DNA of 64,000 nucleotides from Bacillus manliponensis (GTDB taxonomy: Bacteria > Bacillota > Bacilli > Bacillales > Bacillaceae_G). Numbering within the stretch: position 1 is the first letter of the stretch; every line of letters begins with the position of its first letter. The position numbers were made by a program, and so were the translations under genes. This document shows positions 1 through 8,873 of the stretch, in pieces. The stretch covers positions 124,001-188,000 of the forward strand of contig NZ_JOTN01000008.1 in the NCBI RefSeq assembly GCF_000712595.1, written 5' to 3'. The notes beneath the pieces were generated by a model. It searched no databases. It saw only the letters and a program-made list of their open reading frames with translations, and was not told the DNA's origin.

Positions 1-1400
1 ATTAACTTCACTTGTAACGTATCGCCTTTTTCGATGCGTGGTAATACTTGTTCTTTTATATCATCTGCTGCATCTTCATCTTCAAAGCGATTTTCGTACA
101 CTTCTTTCCAACCAGAGTGAACAACTGTTTTTCCACGTGCGACGAAGCTTTCAGCTCCGATTTTTGCACGTAATGTAAGTTGTTCATATTCGAAAGCTGG
201 GAATAGAACAGCTAAGAAACGTTTTACAACTAAATCGTAAATTTTACGCTCCTTATCTGTGAAATCGGAGAAGTTGACAAAGCCTTCTGTTGGGATAATC
301 GCGTGATGATCACTTACTTTACTATCGTCAACAAATGATTTCGATGTTTTAATAGGCTTCTTTAACACTTTGTTAGCAAGAGAACGGTATTCACCAACCC
401 CGCAAGCTTTTAAACGTTCTGGTAGTGTACCTACAATATCCGATGAGATGTAGCGCGAATCTGTACGAGGATAAGTTAACACTTTATGTTGCTCATACAG
501 CTTTTGCATAATGTTTAATGTTTCTTTAGCAGAATAGCCAAAGATTTTATTTGCATCACGTTGCAGTTCTGTTAAGTCATACAGCCCCGGTGAGAAAGTC
601 TTTTTCGGTTTTTTCTCAATTTCTACAACAGTAGCATGTTGTTTCCCTAATGTATTTACAATTTTATCGATTTTTTCTTTATCGAAGCTACGGCCATTAC
701 CTTTTGCATCTTGCCAAGTTAGTTTTAATGTATTTGTTGTTTGTGCTTCAATACCATAGTATGTTTGTGTCTTAAAGTTTTTAATTTCTTCTTCACGACT
801 AGCGATGATGGCTACAGTAGGTGTTTGTACACGACCGCAGTTGAGTTGTGCATTAAATTTAGTCGTTAATGCACGCGTTGCATTCAAACCGATATACCAG
901 TCCGCTTCAGAACGGGCAACTGCTGAAGCATATAAATTGTCATATGCCTTGCCAGGCTTTAAGTTCGCGAAACCATCTTTAATTGCTTTGTCGGTAACAG
1001 ATGAAATCCAAAGACGTTTAATAGGTTTATTTGTTTTTACTTTATCAATAATCCAACGAGCGACTAATTCTCCCTCACGTCCTGCATCTGTTGCCACGAT
1101 GATTTCATTTACATCTTTTCTAATTAGTTGACTTTTAACAGCGTTAAATTGCTTGCCAGTTTGTTTAATGACTGTTAATTTCAAACGTTCAGGTAGCATT
1201 GGTAAATCTTCTAAATTCCACTTTTTATATTTCACATCATAACTTTCTGGATCAGCCAATGTCACAAGGTGTCCTAAAGCCCAAGTGACGATATATTTAT
1301 TTCCTTCTAAATAACCATTTCCTTTTTTATCACACTTCAAAACACGCGCAATATCACGTGCAACAGAAGGTTTCTCAGCAATTACAACACTTTTTGCCAT
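1..1400 (-). CDS. topB: DNA topoisomerase III, 5' part (runs off the window)
   Basis: Type IA topoisomerase that relaxes negative supercoils and decatenates DNA through a single-strand break. The first 466 codons are present and the rest lies before base 1; Bacillus TopB is roughly 730 residues. The N-terminal TOPRIM domain begins MAKSVVIAEKPSVARD and contains the metal-binding DAGREGE motif. The catalytic tyrosine lies in LTYPRTDSRYIS. The ATG at 1400 is preceded by a GAAAGGATG-type ribosome site. It is transcribed away from the thiamin operon. Recognition is firm; only the missing C-terminus is unknown. Confidence 0.96.
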   Translation of the reverse strand, partial: MAKSVVIAEKPSVARDIARVLKCDKKGNGYLEGNKYIVTWALGHLVTLADPESYDVKYKKWNLEDLPMLPERLKLTVIKQTGKQFNAVKSQLIRKDVNEIIVATDAGREGELVARWIIDKVKTNKPIKRLWISSVTDKAIKDGFANLKPGKAYDNLYASAVARSEADWYIGLNATRALTTKFNAQLNCGRVQTPTVAIIASREEEIKNFKTQTYYGIEAQTTNTLKLTWQDAKGNGRSFDKEKIDKIVNTLGKQHATVVEIEKKPKKTFSPGLYDLTELQRDANKIFGYSAKETLNIMQKLYEQHKVLTYPRTDSRYISSDIVGTLPERLKACGVGEYRSLANKVLKKPIKTSKSFVDDSKVSDHHAIIPTEGFVNFSDFTDKERKIYDLVVKRFLAVLFPAFEYEQLTLRAKIGAESFVARGKTVVHSGWKEVYENRFEDEDAADDIKEQVLPRIEKGDTLQVKL

Positions 1401-1649
1401 ATTTTAAAACATCCTTTCAAATTTCCGTAAGTTAAATATAGCATACATCCCGCATTGATTCAGGTATACATGACCTAATGAGAAAAGAAAGGACGGAATC
1501 TAGTTCTGTAATACGGAAAAATGTTCTTTTCTAGCAAAGAAGTTTAAATATCAGTTTTGAAATTATATCCTGATGTATGGTTTTGCCCATTGTTTTTGAA
1601 ACAAGGTTGTGGTTATGCAAAATAATAAAGAATCCTGCACTCGATCCCT

Positions 1650-1745
1650 ACTTGTGTTGTAACATGGCACGAGGCACTGACCGTTACTTTGCATGGAGTA
1701 ACGTACTATCCTACCTGAAAAGAAAAGGTCTTAAGCTATTTTTAA
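1650..1745 (+). ncRNA. Candidate small RNA, copy 1 of a two-copy family
   Basis: No convincing gene lies between topB and the TPP riboswitch. Bases from about 1650 align closely with an intergenic stretch near 55345-55430. Shared blocks are TTGTAACAT, then GC-CG-GG, CTGACCG, TACT, CATGGAG, AAC and CTACC, with small gaps. This copy can form GTTACT/AGTAAC around the CATGG block. Its 3' end (AAAAGGTCTTAAGCTATTTTTAATAGG) is a weaker terminator than in the other copy. I do not recognise it as a known riboswitch class; strand is inferred from the other copy. Confidence 0.4.
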
Positions 1746-1795
1746 TAGGTTTCATTTTCTTTTATATAAGAGTATACTTTTTAATATAATAAACA

Positions 1796-1880
1796 GTGGG
1801 AGTTTACGGATGTAAGCTGAGAGTACGACTAATCCGTCGTTGACCGTTTGAACCTGTTGGATCATGCCAGCGTAGGGAGT
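1796..1880 (+). promoter_or_regulatory. TPP riboswitch (THI element) upstream of thiM
   Basis: Conserved THI-box pieces are present in order: GGGAG, CTGAGAG at about 1819, GAACCTG at 1850 and ATGCCAGCGTAGGGA up to 1877. The intervening P3 arm is long (CGACTAATCCGTCG). It is followed by a perfect terminator hairpin and then thiM-thiE, so bound thiamin pyrophosphate should stop transcription. Confidence 0.93.
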
Positions 1881-1897
1881 GTAGTAGGACGAGTAGG

Positions 1898-1928
1898 GAC
1901 ACTTTGCGTACGCAAAGTGTCTTTTTTA
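1898..1928 (+). terminator. Riboswitch-controlled terminator of thiM-thiE
   Basis: Perfect palindrome GACACTTTGCGT/ACGCAAAGTGTC followed by CTTTTTT, placed between the THI aptamer and the thiM ribosome site. It is the expression platform. Confidence 0.9.
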
Positions 1929-1964
1929 TTGACCTCCCGCTCTGAAAAAGGAGAGGAATATATA

Positions 1965-2750
1965 ATGATTGAGAAAGTAAGAGAACATAATCCACTTATC
2001 CATAATATGACGAATATTGTGGTAACGAATTTTACAGCAAACGGTTTACTTGCGTTAGGAGCATCACCTGTTATGGCATATGCAAAAGAAGAAGTTGCAG
2101 AGATGGCAAGCATGGCTGGAGCGCTCGTATTAAATATGGGGACACCTCGCCAAGATGAGGTGGAAGCAATGATAATTGCAGGGAAATCTGCAAATACAAA
2201 TAAAGTACCGGTCTTGTTTGATCCCGTTGGTGCAGGAGCGACGGCGTATCGGAAAGAAGTGGCGGCAACTATTTTAGAAGAAGTAAGTGTATCTATTTTA
2301 CGAGGAAATGCAGCAGAGATTGCAAGTTTAGTAGGGAAAACATGGGATGCGAAAGGCGTGGACGCGGGAGAAGGTAATGGTGATGTGACAGAGATTGCAA
2401 AAGTAGCTGCTAACAAGTTTCGCGCAGTTGTTGTGATAACTGGGAAAGAAGATATCGTTACAGATGGAGAAAGCACGTATATTATTCGAAATGGCCATGA
2501 AATTTTAACGAAAGTAACTGGGACTGGTTGTTTATTAACATCTGTTATTGGTGCGTTTGCTGCAGTTGAAAAAGATTATGTACAAGCAGCAACTTCTGCT
2601 TTAGTTTTTTATGGCGTCGCGGCGGAATTTGCAGCAAGCAAGACGAATAAGCAAGGGCCAGGAAGTTTTCAAATTGAATTTTTAAACCAACTTGCATGTA
2701 TTACAGCAGTTGAAGTAGAGAAACATGGGGAATTTGAAGAAGTATGTTAA
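1965..2750 (+). CDS. thiM: Hydroxyethylthiazole kinase
   Basis: Phosphorylates 4-methyl-5-(2-hydroxyethyl)thiazole in thiamin salvage. The product is 261 residues, close to the usual 260-270. It contains [12 protein letters not shown], the [10 protein letters not shown] substrate loop and the C-terminal [13 protein letters not shown] motif with the active-site cysteine. The ATG at 1965 follows GGAGAGGAATATATA; a longer in-frame reading would run back through the riboswitch and is rejected. It is followed at 14 bp by thiE and controlled by the upstream TPP riboswitch. Confidence 0.96.
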   Translation: MIEKVREHNPLIHNMTNIVVTNFTANGLLALGASPVMAYAKEEVAEMASMAGALVLNMGTPRQDEVEAMIIAGKSANTNKVPVLFDPVGAGATAYRKEVAATILEEVSVSILRGNAAEIASLVGKTWDAKGVDAGEGNGDVTEIAKVAANKFRAVVVITGKEDIVTDGESTYIIRNGHEILTKVTGTGCLLTSVIGAFAAVEKDYVQAATSALVFYGVAAEFAASKTNKQGPGSFQIEFLNQLACITAVEVEKHGEFEEVC

Positions 2751-2764
2751 AGGGGGAAGAAACA

Positions 2765-3418
2765 ATGGGACGTATTCATAAACAAAATATGGAACAGCTA
2801 TTGCAAGTATATTTTATTATGGGAAGTAACAACTGTACTGTTGAACCACTACAAGTGATGAAAGAAGCGTTAGATGGAGGGATTACCTTATTTCAGTTTC
2901 GCGAAAAGGGCGAAGGATCATTAACTGGAGAAAAATATTTTACATTTGCCAAGCAGCTGCAAGCACTTTGTAAAGAGTACAATGTGCCATTTATCGTAAA
3001 CGATGATGTGCAGTTAGCGATAGAGCTTGATGCAGATGGCGTTCATATTGGGCAAGATGACGAAGGAATTGAAACAGTACGTGCAAAAATGGGCGATAAA
3101 ATTGTTGGAGTTTCAGCGCATACAATAGAAGAAGCACGTTTTGCAATTGAAAAGGGAGCCGATTATTTAGGGATAGGTCCTGTTTTTCCAACGAGCACGA
3201 AAACAGATACAAAGGCAGTACAAGGAACAGAGGGATTACGTAATTTCCGTCAAAATGGTATTGAAGTGCCGATAGTTGGAATTGGAGGGATTACAGTAGA
3301 AAACGCTGCGTCTGTTGTAAAAGCTGGTGCAGATGGCGTTTCTATTATTTCTGCGATTAGTTTGGCGGAATCTCCGTATGAAAGTACGAAGCAATTGGTA
3401 ATGCAAGTAAAGCAGTAA
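2765..3418 (+). CDS. thiE: Thiamine-phosphate synthase
   Basis: Joins HMP-pyrophosphate to thiazole phosphate, giving thiamin monophosphate. The product is 217 residues, typical for a TIM-barrel ThiE. Visible motifs are [42 protein letters not shown] and the phosphate-binding VGIGGI. The start at 2765 is chosen because AAAGGGGGAAG precedes it; an in-frame ATG at 2744 overlaps thiM and would place that ribosome site inside the gene. Second gene of the riboswitch-controlled operon. Confidence 0.96.
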   Translation: MGRIHKQNMEQLLQVYFIMGSNNCTVEPLQVMKEALDGGITLFQFREKGEGSLTGEKYFTFAKQLQALCKEYNVPFIVNDDVQLAIELDADGVHIGQDDEGIETVRAKMGDKIVGVSAHTIEEARFAIEKGADYLGIGPVFPTSTKTDTKAVQGTEGLRNFRQNGIEVPIVGIGGITVENAASVVKAGADGVSIISAISLAESPYESTKQLVMQVKQ

Positions 3419-3437
3419 TAAAGTAGATTATAGCAGT

Positions 3438-3455
3438 TAAACAAACGTTTGATTA
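3438..3455. promoter_or_regulatory. Palindromic 18-mer, also found at 18568
   Basis: TAAACAAACGTTTGATTA, centred on the perfect palindrome CAAACGTTTG. The same 18 bases occur at 18568-18585. It looks like a dimeric repressor operator, but here it sits between two convergent genes, where an operator is unexpected. Confidence 0.35.
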
Positions 3456-3488
3456 AAAAGAGCTAGCCGTTTAAGGCTAGCTCTTTTT
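3455..3488. terminator. Bidirectional terminator between thiE and dcuB
   Basis: AAAAAGAGCTAGCC and GGCTAGCTCTTTTT flank a short loop. The A- and T-runs serve both convergent genes. Confidence 0.9.
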
Positions 3489-3490
3489 AC

Positions 3491-4804
3491 TTAAAACATA
3501 ATTGAAATTAATAACATCCCAATGCTAACAGAAGCGATAGTTGCGACCAGACCCGGGATCATAAAGCTATGATTTAAAACATATTTTCCAATATGTGTTG
3601 TTCCTGTACGGTCAAAGTTAATGGCTGCAACGATTGTACCGTAGTTTGGAATAAAGAAGTATCCATTTACAGCTGGAAACATTGCAATTAATAGCGGTGG
3701 TGAAATGCCAAGTGTTAATCCAAGTGGCATTAAAGCACGAACCGTAGCAGCTTGGCTGTATAGTAAAATAGATAGAATAAATAGTGCGATAGCAAATAAC
3801 CAAGGTGCACTCGTTACGATATGTTGGATTGAACCTTGAATCATGTCTAAATTACCGTTAAAGAAAGTATCTCCCATCCAAGCGATACCAAAGATTGCTA
3901 CAACAGCAGTAGCACCTGCTTTAAAAACATTTCCAGATACAATGCTCTCTACGTTTGGCTTACAAAGAAGAATGATAAGTGCCGCAGCAGTGAACATGAC
4001 GATTTCAATTGCGCTTGGCATTGAAAGGCGTGTGAATGTACCATCTACAGTCCATCCAGGACGTAATGCTTCGAATGAACCTAGAAGTACAACAAAGAAT
4101 GTAGCAAGTAAGAAAAGAATAACCGATAGTTTAGCCCCTTTTCTTATAACAAAATCTTGCTTTTTTTCTAATTTTGGAATCATTCCTTCTTCTAATCGTT
4201 TTAAGTATTCTTTATCTTCATGTAACTCTTTCCCCATTTTGCTAGCAACGAAAGCTGCTAACATACAAGCAATAAAAGTAGAAGGGATGCTAACTTTTAA
4301 AATATCTAGTAATGTTATTTTGTAATCAGCTAACATAGCAAGTAATGCTACTGTAGCAGCTGAAATCGGGCTAGCTGTAATGGCTTGCTGTGAAGCAATA
4401 ACAGCAATAGACATCGGACGCTCTGGTCTTATACCAGACTCACGAGATACTTCAGCGATTACAGGTAAAACAGAATAGGCAACATGACCTGTTCCTGCAC
4501 AAAATGTAAATAAATATGTCACGATAGGCGCAAAAAATGTAATGCGTTTTGGATTTTTGCGGAGTGCTTTTTCTGCAAGGTGGACGAGATAGTCCATTCC
4601 TCCAGCAGCTTGTAAGGCCCCTGCGGCTGTAATTACCGCTAAGATCATGAGCATAACGTCGATAGGGGGAGAGGTTGGTTGTAATTGGAAGACAAATACA
4701 AGAATAGCCATACCAACTCCGCCCATTACACCAAGGCCGACACCACCAAGACGTGCGCCAATGAAAATACAGATCAATAAGGTCATAAATTGTAGCCAAA
4801 ACAT
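3491..4804 (-). CDS. dcuB: Anaerobic C4-dicarboxylate transporter, DcuA/DcuB family
   Basis: Polytopic membrane protein of 437 residues, the normal length of Dcu antiporters exchanging fumarate, malate or aspartate for succinate. About ten hydrophobic segments are visible. Family signatures include GGMDYLVHLAEKALRKNPKRI, FCAGTGHVAYSVLPVIAEV and ASQQAITASPISAA. The ATG follows CCGGAGGTATTCAACT. The A/B distinction is not secure from sequence. It may work with the class I fumarase at 34.5 kb in anaerobic dicarboxylate metabolism (inference). Confidence 0.9.
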   Translation of the reverse strand: MFWLQFMTLLICIFIGARLGGVGLGVMGGVGMAILVFVFQLQPTSPPIDVMLMILAVITAAGALQAAGGMDYLVHLAEKALRKNPKRITFFAPIVTYLFTFCAGTGHVAYSVLPVIAEVSRESGIRPERPMSIAVIASQQAITASPISAATVALLAMLADYKITLLDILKVSIPSTFIACMLAAFVASKMGKELHEDKEYLKRLEEGMIPKLEKKQDFVIRKGAKLSVILFLLATFFVVLLGSFEALRPGWTVDGTFTRLSMPSAIEIVMFTAAALIILLCKPNVESIVSGNVFKAGATAVVAIFGIAWMGDTFFNGNLDMIQGSIQHIVTSAPWLFAIALFILSILLYSQAATVRALMPLGLTLGISPPLLIAMFPAVNGYFFIPNYGTIVAAINFDRTGTTHIGKYVLNHSFMIPGLVATIASVSIGMLLISIMF

Positions 4805-4835
4805 AGTTGAATACCTCCGGGATCGTTATATACAT

Positions 4836-5090
4836 GTATTTTCAATGCATGTAATTTTATAAGTTGCATAAACAAAGATTTAACATCTCCAATGTCGTAC
4901 AAACCTTTTTATATTATATAACACTTAGAAAGTAGGATTCATAAATTTTGATGAAATTATGTTAAAAAAACAATTCAATAAAACATATTATCTATAGATA
5001 TAAATATTTTGTAGACATCCCCCGGGAATTGTTGTAATATATGAATAAGAGAATAATGTAATTCTCATAAACTCCCATATCGTTTAACTC
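4836..5090. other. AT-rich intergenic region, no gene seen
   Basis: Divergent spacer between the Dcu gene and the c-di-GMP riboswitch. It should hold both promoters, but I see no well-spaced consensus pair worth naming and no coding potential. Confidence 0.5.
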
Positions 5091-5095
5091 ATTCA

Positions 5096-5188
5096 TTGAG
5101 AAAGGCAAACTTGTGGAAACATAAGGACGCAAAGCTATAGGAGCCTAAGGTCAAGTCTAGACTCGGCTAGCCAGTTACCGTACGGATG
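5096..5188 (+). promoter_or_regulatory. Cyclic di-GMP-I (GEMM-I) riboswitch
   Basis: GEMM-I core pieces appear in order: AAGGCAAAC, a GAAA tetraloop arm, GGACGCAAAGC, GCCTAAGG, then GGCTAGCCAGTTACCG. It lies about 120 bp upstream of a chemoreceptor gene with a terminator between, the usual arrangement in firmicutes. Confidence 0.88.
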
Positions 5189-5195
5189 GGGTTGG

Positions 5196-5231
5196 TCTAG
5201 ACCAATGTTTTGTTTCATTGGTCTCTTTTTT
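5196..5231 (+). terminator. Riboswitch expression-platform terminator
   Basis: AGACCAATG/CATTGGTCT with a TTTTGTTT loop and a run of seven T. Its 5' arm overlaps the perfect palindrome TTGGTCTAGACCAA (5192-5205), which could be the competing structure or a protein site. Confidence 0.85.
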
Positions 5232-5312
5232 TATTAATATTTGAAACGCAATTGGAGATCTTTCAATTGCGTTTTTGTTGTAGTTAATAACATAAGAGAG
5301 GAATGTTAAATT

Positions 5313-7049
5313 ATGAATTTTTGGAAAAGGATGTCTTTTTTCAAGAAAAGTATATCACTGACTGTTCTTGTCGTTTTCATGCTTGTTGGTGGCATGACAA
5401 TATTTAGTTTTAATATTTTCCAAAAAAGTATGATGGCTTTATTGGAAGAAAGGGCGATGGAAACAGGGGAAATTGTTTTAAGTGATATAGATGAAAGTAT
5501 AGTGAAAGAACTAGCGAAAGACCCTACTGCACAAAGAATTAAACAAGAAAGACTGACAGAACAATTAGAGGAAGTTACGGAGACAATAGATAGTGTCGGA
5601 CAAGTGTATGTAACAGGTGCAAAGTTAAACGAAAAAAAAGAAGTGCAAATTGTCGGCATGCCAAGGGCAGTAAGGGATGCTACAAAACTTGAAAACGGCG
5701 ATTACTACAGACAACCTGCACATTGGATAGAAGCATATAATGGAGTTCTCTCTTCGAAAAAAGCGACGGTAACAGATATATATGAAGATGAATTAGGTTC
5801 ATGGGTAACAATACTCGAGCCTGTTATGGATAACAACAATAATATTGTTGCTATTGTTGCATCAGATATGGATGCTTCTGTTATTCCAAATACGAAGAGA
5901 ACGTTTTTAATACAAATTTCTATTTTAATTACTGTATTTCTTGTTATTACAATGTCAATACAATTCTTTGTTATACGTGCTTCGTTAGCACCACTGCAAG
6001 AATTACGTGAAGGGTTGCGTAAGGTTGGCGAAGGTGACTTAAATGTTCATTTGAAAGAAAGATTAGATGATATTGGAATTATTAATACTTATTTTAATAA
6101 TTCTATTGAAAAGTTCCGGAAAATCATCGATAAAGTAAAAGAAACAGCCGAACAAGTTTCTGCGTCTTCAAGTGAACTATCAGCTAGTACAGAGGAAAAT
6201 AATATGTCTGTCCAAGAAATTGCAAGTTCAATGGAGAACTTACATGAAGGAGCAAAAACGCAAAAGGTATCTGTACAGCAATGTTTGGATATTGTAAATC
6301 AAATGGAAATGAGAGTGAATGAAATTGCAGGTGCGACGCAGCATGTTGCAAAAGCGTCTGAAGGGATGGAAAATCATTCTGCTGAAGGAAATGAAGTCAT
6401 CGTTCAAATTATAAATCAAATGAATTTAATTCAAAGAGCTGTAAAGGATTTGTCATCTATTATTTATTCATTAGAAAATCGCTCTCAGCAAATTAGTGAT
6501 ATTGTTACCGTGATAACAGGAATCTCAAACCAAACGAATTTATTAGCATTAAATGCTTCTATTGAAGCATCACGTGCAGGAGAAGCGGGACGAGGTTTCG
6601 CTGTTGTCGCTGAAGAAGTACGTAAGCTAGCAGAGCAAACAGAAACTTCAGCGAAAGATATTTCGAAATTAATTAGTGAAACGCAAGCGGAAACAGTAGA
6701 AGCGGTTGCATCTATGCAAAAAGGCGCAACAGAGGTAGAATCGGGTATTTCTCTTGTACATAGTAGCGGAGCATTCTTTGAGAAGATTGCACATTCAGCA
6801 CAGGATGTAACAAAGCAAGTAAAAGAAGTATCTGAAACTTCGAATGAGATTTCAAAGAATAATCAAGAAGTTGTTCATTTTGTAAATGAGCTTGCACACG
6901 TTGCAAAAACATATGAAGAAAGTAGTAGTTATGTAGAAGAAAGTGTGAAAGAACAAGAGATGTCGGTTCAAGAAATTGCAGAACTAGCGACGTCTTTAAG
7001 TACGCTATCACAAGAATTGCAAGATATGATCGGAGAGTTTAAAAGTTAA
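5313..7049 (+). CDS. Methyl-accepting chemotaxis protein
   Basis: Transmembrane chemoreceptor of 578 residues. Transmembrane segments lie at about 14-36 and 198-221, with an extracytoplasmic sensing domain of about 160 residues between them. A HAMP domain spans about 222-275, and the signalling domain fills the rest. The conserved hairpin tip is at about 406-446, with [20 protein letters not shown] and [17 protein letters not shown]. The Gln/Glu-rich helices around it would be the methylation sites. The ligand is unknown. The ATG follows AGAGAGGAATGTTAAATT. The upstream c-di-GMP riboswitch ties its expression to the motile/sessile decision. Confidence 0.95.
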   Translation: MNFWKRMSFFKKSISLTVLVVFMLVGGMTIFSFNIFQKSMMALLEERAMETGEIVLSDIDESIVKELAKDPTAQRIKQERLTEQLEEVTETIDSVGQVYVTGAKLNEKKEVQIVGMPRAVRDATKLENGDYYRQPAHWIEAYNGVLSSKKATVTDIYEDELGSWVTILEPVMDNNNNIVAIVASDMDASVIPNTKRTFLIQISILITVFLVITMSIQFFVIRASLAPLQELREGLRKVGEGDLNVHLKERLDDIGIINTYFNNSIEKFRKIIDKVKETAEQVSASSSELSASTEENNMSVQEIASSMENLHEGAKTQKVSVQQCLDIVNQMEMRVNEIAGATQHVAKASEGMENHSAEGNEVIVQIINQMNLIQRAVKDLSSIIYSLENRSQQISDIVTVITGISNQTNLLALNASIEASRAGEAGRGFAVVAEEVRKLAEQTETSAKDISKLISETQAETVEAVASMQKGATEVESGISLVHSSGAFFEKIAHSAQDVTKQVKEVSETSNEISKNNQEVVHFVNELAHVAKTYEESSSYVEESVKEQEMSVQEIAELATSLSTLSQELQDMIGEFKS

Positions 7050-7089
7050 TATAATGTGTAACTGCACTTAGTTACACAAAAGTTATAAA

Positions 7090-7128
7090 GAAAGCAGAAG
7101 GCTAACTGAACTTCTGCTTTCTTTATTT
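7090..7128 (+). terminator. Terminator of the chemoreceptor gene
   Basis: GAAAGCAGAAG and CTTCTGCTTTC flank a loop, followed by TTTATTTT. Confidence 0.88.
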
Positions 7129-7158
7129 TGACAGAAGAGCTCCATTATAAGGTACTAC

Positions 7159-7208
7159 TTTATCCCGCATTAACAGCCCGTAAAAGCCTGATTGAAGTTT
7201 CACTTTAT
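7159..7208 (+). repeat. bcr1 repeat, internally deleted 50-bp copy
   Basis: Starts TTTATCCCGCATTAACAGCCCG and ends GAAGTTTCACTTTAT, so both TTTAT ends remain but the middle is lost. Its right end supplies the stop codon of the minus-strand gene starting at 7463. Confidence 0.8.
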
Positions 7209-7463
7209 ATTTGAAAAAATATTAATAGCAAATAAAATAATTGAAAGAACTACGAGAATACTTCCTACTGCAATAAAGGGAGTTACAGCATGGTTTCCAT
7301 AAATCTTTAGAGCTAGCGAAATCATCATAGAGGCCCAGCCTAATAATAGAACATGAACGTGTACACTTGTTAATTTGAAACTTGAGGTTATGGACATAAA
7401 CAACCCCATACAAACACCAATGACAAAATAAATAGCTGAAATTTGAATAAAGCGAATACCCAC
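7200..7463 (-). CDS. Small membrane protein with cytochrome-oxidase-like HVHV motif, possibly shortened
   Basis: 87-residue membrane protein. The GTG start at 7463 is chosen for its AAGGAGGGATAACT ribosome site; the upstream in-frame ATG has none. The motif KLTSVHVHVLLLGW resembles a small haem-copper-oxidase-related family (COG3278-like) that, from memory, runs to about 125-130 residues with a further segment after WASM. Here WASM is followed directly by MISLALKIYGNHAV, as if some 35-40 residues were removed in frame. The final residues and TGA stop come from a bcr1 remnant. It may be a decaying gene; function not established. Confidence 0.6.
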   Translation of the reverse strand: MGIRFIQISAIYFVIGVCMGLFMSITSSFKLTSVHVHVLLLGWASMMISLALKIYGNHAVTPFIAVGSILVVLSIILFAINIFSNIK

Positions 7464-7606
7464 AGTTATCCCTCCTTGTATAATGATTAAATTTTGATAA
7501 CAATAAAATATATGTAAGCAAGAAGGTGGGAAGTAGTACATTTATGAAGAATATGTAATTTTATTTGTCCGCAAAAATAAATCATGCTACAATGATAACG
7601 AATTGG

Positions 7607-7686
7607 GACAGGGGAGCCATTTGGCTGAGAGGATATGGTAATATATCGACCCTTCACCTGATCTGGATTATGCCAGCGTAGGGAGT
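7607..7686 (+). promoter_or_regulatory. TPP riboswitch (THI element) upstream of the thiXYZ operon
   Basis: GGGGAGCC, GGCTGAGAGGAT, GACCCTTCACCTGATCTGGAT and TATGCCAGCGTAGGGAG are near-consensus THI-box segments. Followed by a terminator hairpin at 7732. Confidence 0.96.
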
Positions 7687-7731
7687 TCTATCAAGAGTCG
7701 TAGTATATGTTATTCTATGATAACTTTGATG

Positions 7732-7770
7732 AAAGGCTTTCTTACGTTAAGTAAGAAAGCCTTTTCTTTT
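7732..7770 (+). terminator. Riboswitch-controlled terminator
   Basis: AAAGGCTTTCTTAC and GTAAGAAAGCCTTTT form a stable hairpin followed by CTTTTT, just before the first gene of the operon. Confidence 0.9.
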
Positions 7771-7804
7771 TGAAAAAAATTAACTTTAAAAGGGGAAATG
7801 TAGC

Positions 7805-8125
7805 ATGTCACAGCAAGTTACAATGTCATTTTCAGTTGTACCGCAAGCAAAAACAAAGGATGTCTATTCTGTAGTAGATAAAGCAATTGAAGTAGTACAA
7901 CAATCGGGTGTACGCTATGAAGTTGGTGCGATGGAGACAACATTAGAGGGAGAACTAGATGTACTTTTAGATGTAGTGAAACGTGCGCAGCAAGCTTGTG
8001 TTGATGCTGGAGCTGAAGAAGTAGTGACTTCTATTAAAATCCATTATCGTCCAAGTACGGGTGTAACAATTGATGAAAAAGTGTGGAAGTATCGTGATGA
8101 ATATGAAAAACCAGAAGCAATCTAA
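7805..8125 (+). CDS. Thiamine-binding protein, MTH1187/COG0011 family
   Basis: Soluble 106-residue protein of the ferredoxin-fold family (MTH1187/YqgV type, related to YkoF) that binds thiamin or a precursor. Typical features are the VDKAIEVVQQSGVRYEVGAMETTLEGE core and the C-terminal KIHYRP strand. It heads the TPP-controlled operon and overlaps the permease start by 29 bp. In this setting it probably buffers or delivers the imported pyrimidine (inference). The ATG follows AAAAGGGGAAATGTAGC. Confidence 0.88.
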   Translation: MSQQVTMSFSVVPQAKTKDVYSVVDKAIEVVQQSGVRYEVGAMETTLEGELDVLLDVVKRAQQACVDAGAEEVVTSIKIHYRPSTGVTIDEKVWKYRDEYEKPEAI

Positions 8126-8873
8126 TGGAATTATTACAGCGGTATGGCTGCTCCTTCTCATTGGAATATGGGAAGGAGCCGTCTTATTATTTCAAATAGA
8201 GCCGTGGATTTTACCAAAACCATCAGCAATTGTTAGTGAAATTATTGGAATGAGAGAATTACTGTTACCAAATATGTGGCAAACATTACAAGAAGTTTTA
8301 ATTGGACTATTTTTTGCAATTCTAATTGGAACAACAATCGCAGTTTTAATGGATGTCATTCCGTTATTACGAGTTCTTATTAATCCGTTATTAGTTATTT
8401 CACAAACGATTCCAATTGTTGTGTTAGCGCCATTATTTATTATTTGGTTTGGGTATGGAATGCTTCCAAAAGTAATGGTTGTCATTCTTGTTTGTTTCTT
8501 CCCGATTACACTTAGTATTTTAGAAGGTTTTCAAACAGTTGATAAAGGGATGCTGAAGTTACTGCAAACGATGCGTGCAACAAAATGGCAAGTGTATCAA
8601 AAAGTAAAGTTTCCAGCGGTATTACCATATTTCTTCTCAGGTTTGAAAATTGCGGTTACATATAGTGTAATGGGGGCAATTATTGGTGAATGGCTTGGTG
8701 CGAGTGAAGGATTAGGGGTCATGTTAACGCGCGCGACAAAATCATTTTTAACAGCACGTGTATTTGGAATTGCAGCCGTTATCGTTGTAATGACGCTTAT
8801 GTTGTATTTCATCGTAGAGTTTATGGCAAGACTAACAGCACCATGGATTTATAGAAAGGGCGATAAAAAATGA
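8097..8873 (+). CDS. thiX: Thiamin-precursor ABC transporter, permease
   Basis: Integral membrane subunit with about six hydrophobic segments. The coupling-helix signature reads KLLQTMRATKWQVYQKVKFPAVLP. It belongs to the ThiXYZ system which, in Bacillus halodurans, imports formyl-aminopyrimidine for HMP salvage. ATG codons at 8070, 8097 and 8103 share the frame; 8097 or 8103 is preferred because GGAAG lies 8-14 bp upstream. Its end overlaps thiY by 4 bp (ATGA). Confidence 0.88.
   Translation: MNMKNQKQSNGIITAVWLLLLIGIWEGAVLLFQIEPWILPKPSAIVSEIIGMRELLLPNMWQTLQEVLIGLFFAILIGTTIAVLMDVIPLLRVLINPLLVISQTIPIVVLAPLFIIWFGYGMLPKVMVVILVCFFPITLSILEGFQTVDKGMLKLLQTMRATKWQVYQKVKFPAVLPYFFSGLKIAVTYSVMGAIIGEWLGASEGLGVMLTRATKSFLTARVFGIAAVIVVMTLMLYFIVEFMARLTAPWIYRKGDKK

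Noticed and set aside
1862-2476. 204-codon open frame opposite thiM
   Set aside because: Antisense shadow of thiM; no ribosome site and overlaps the TPP riboswitch terminator.
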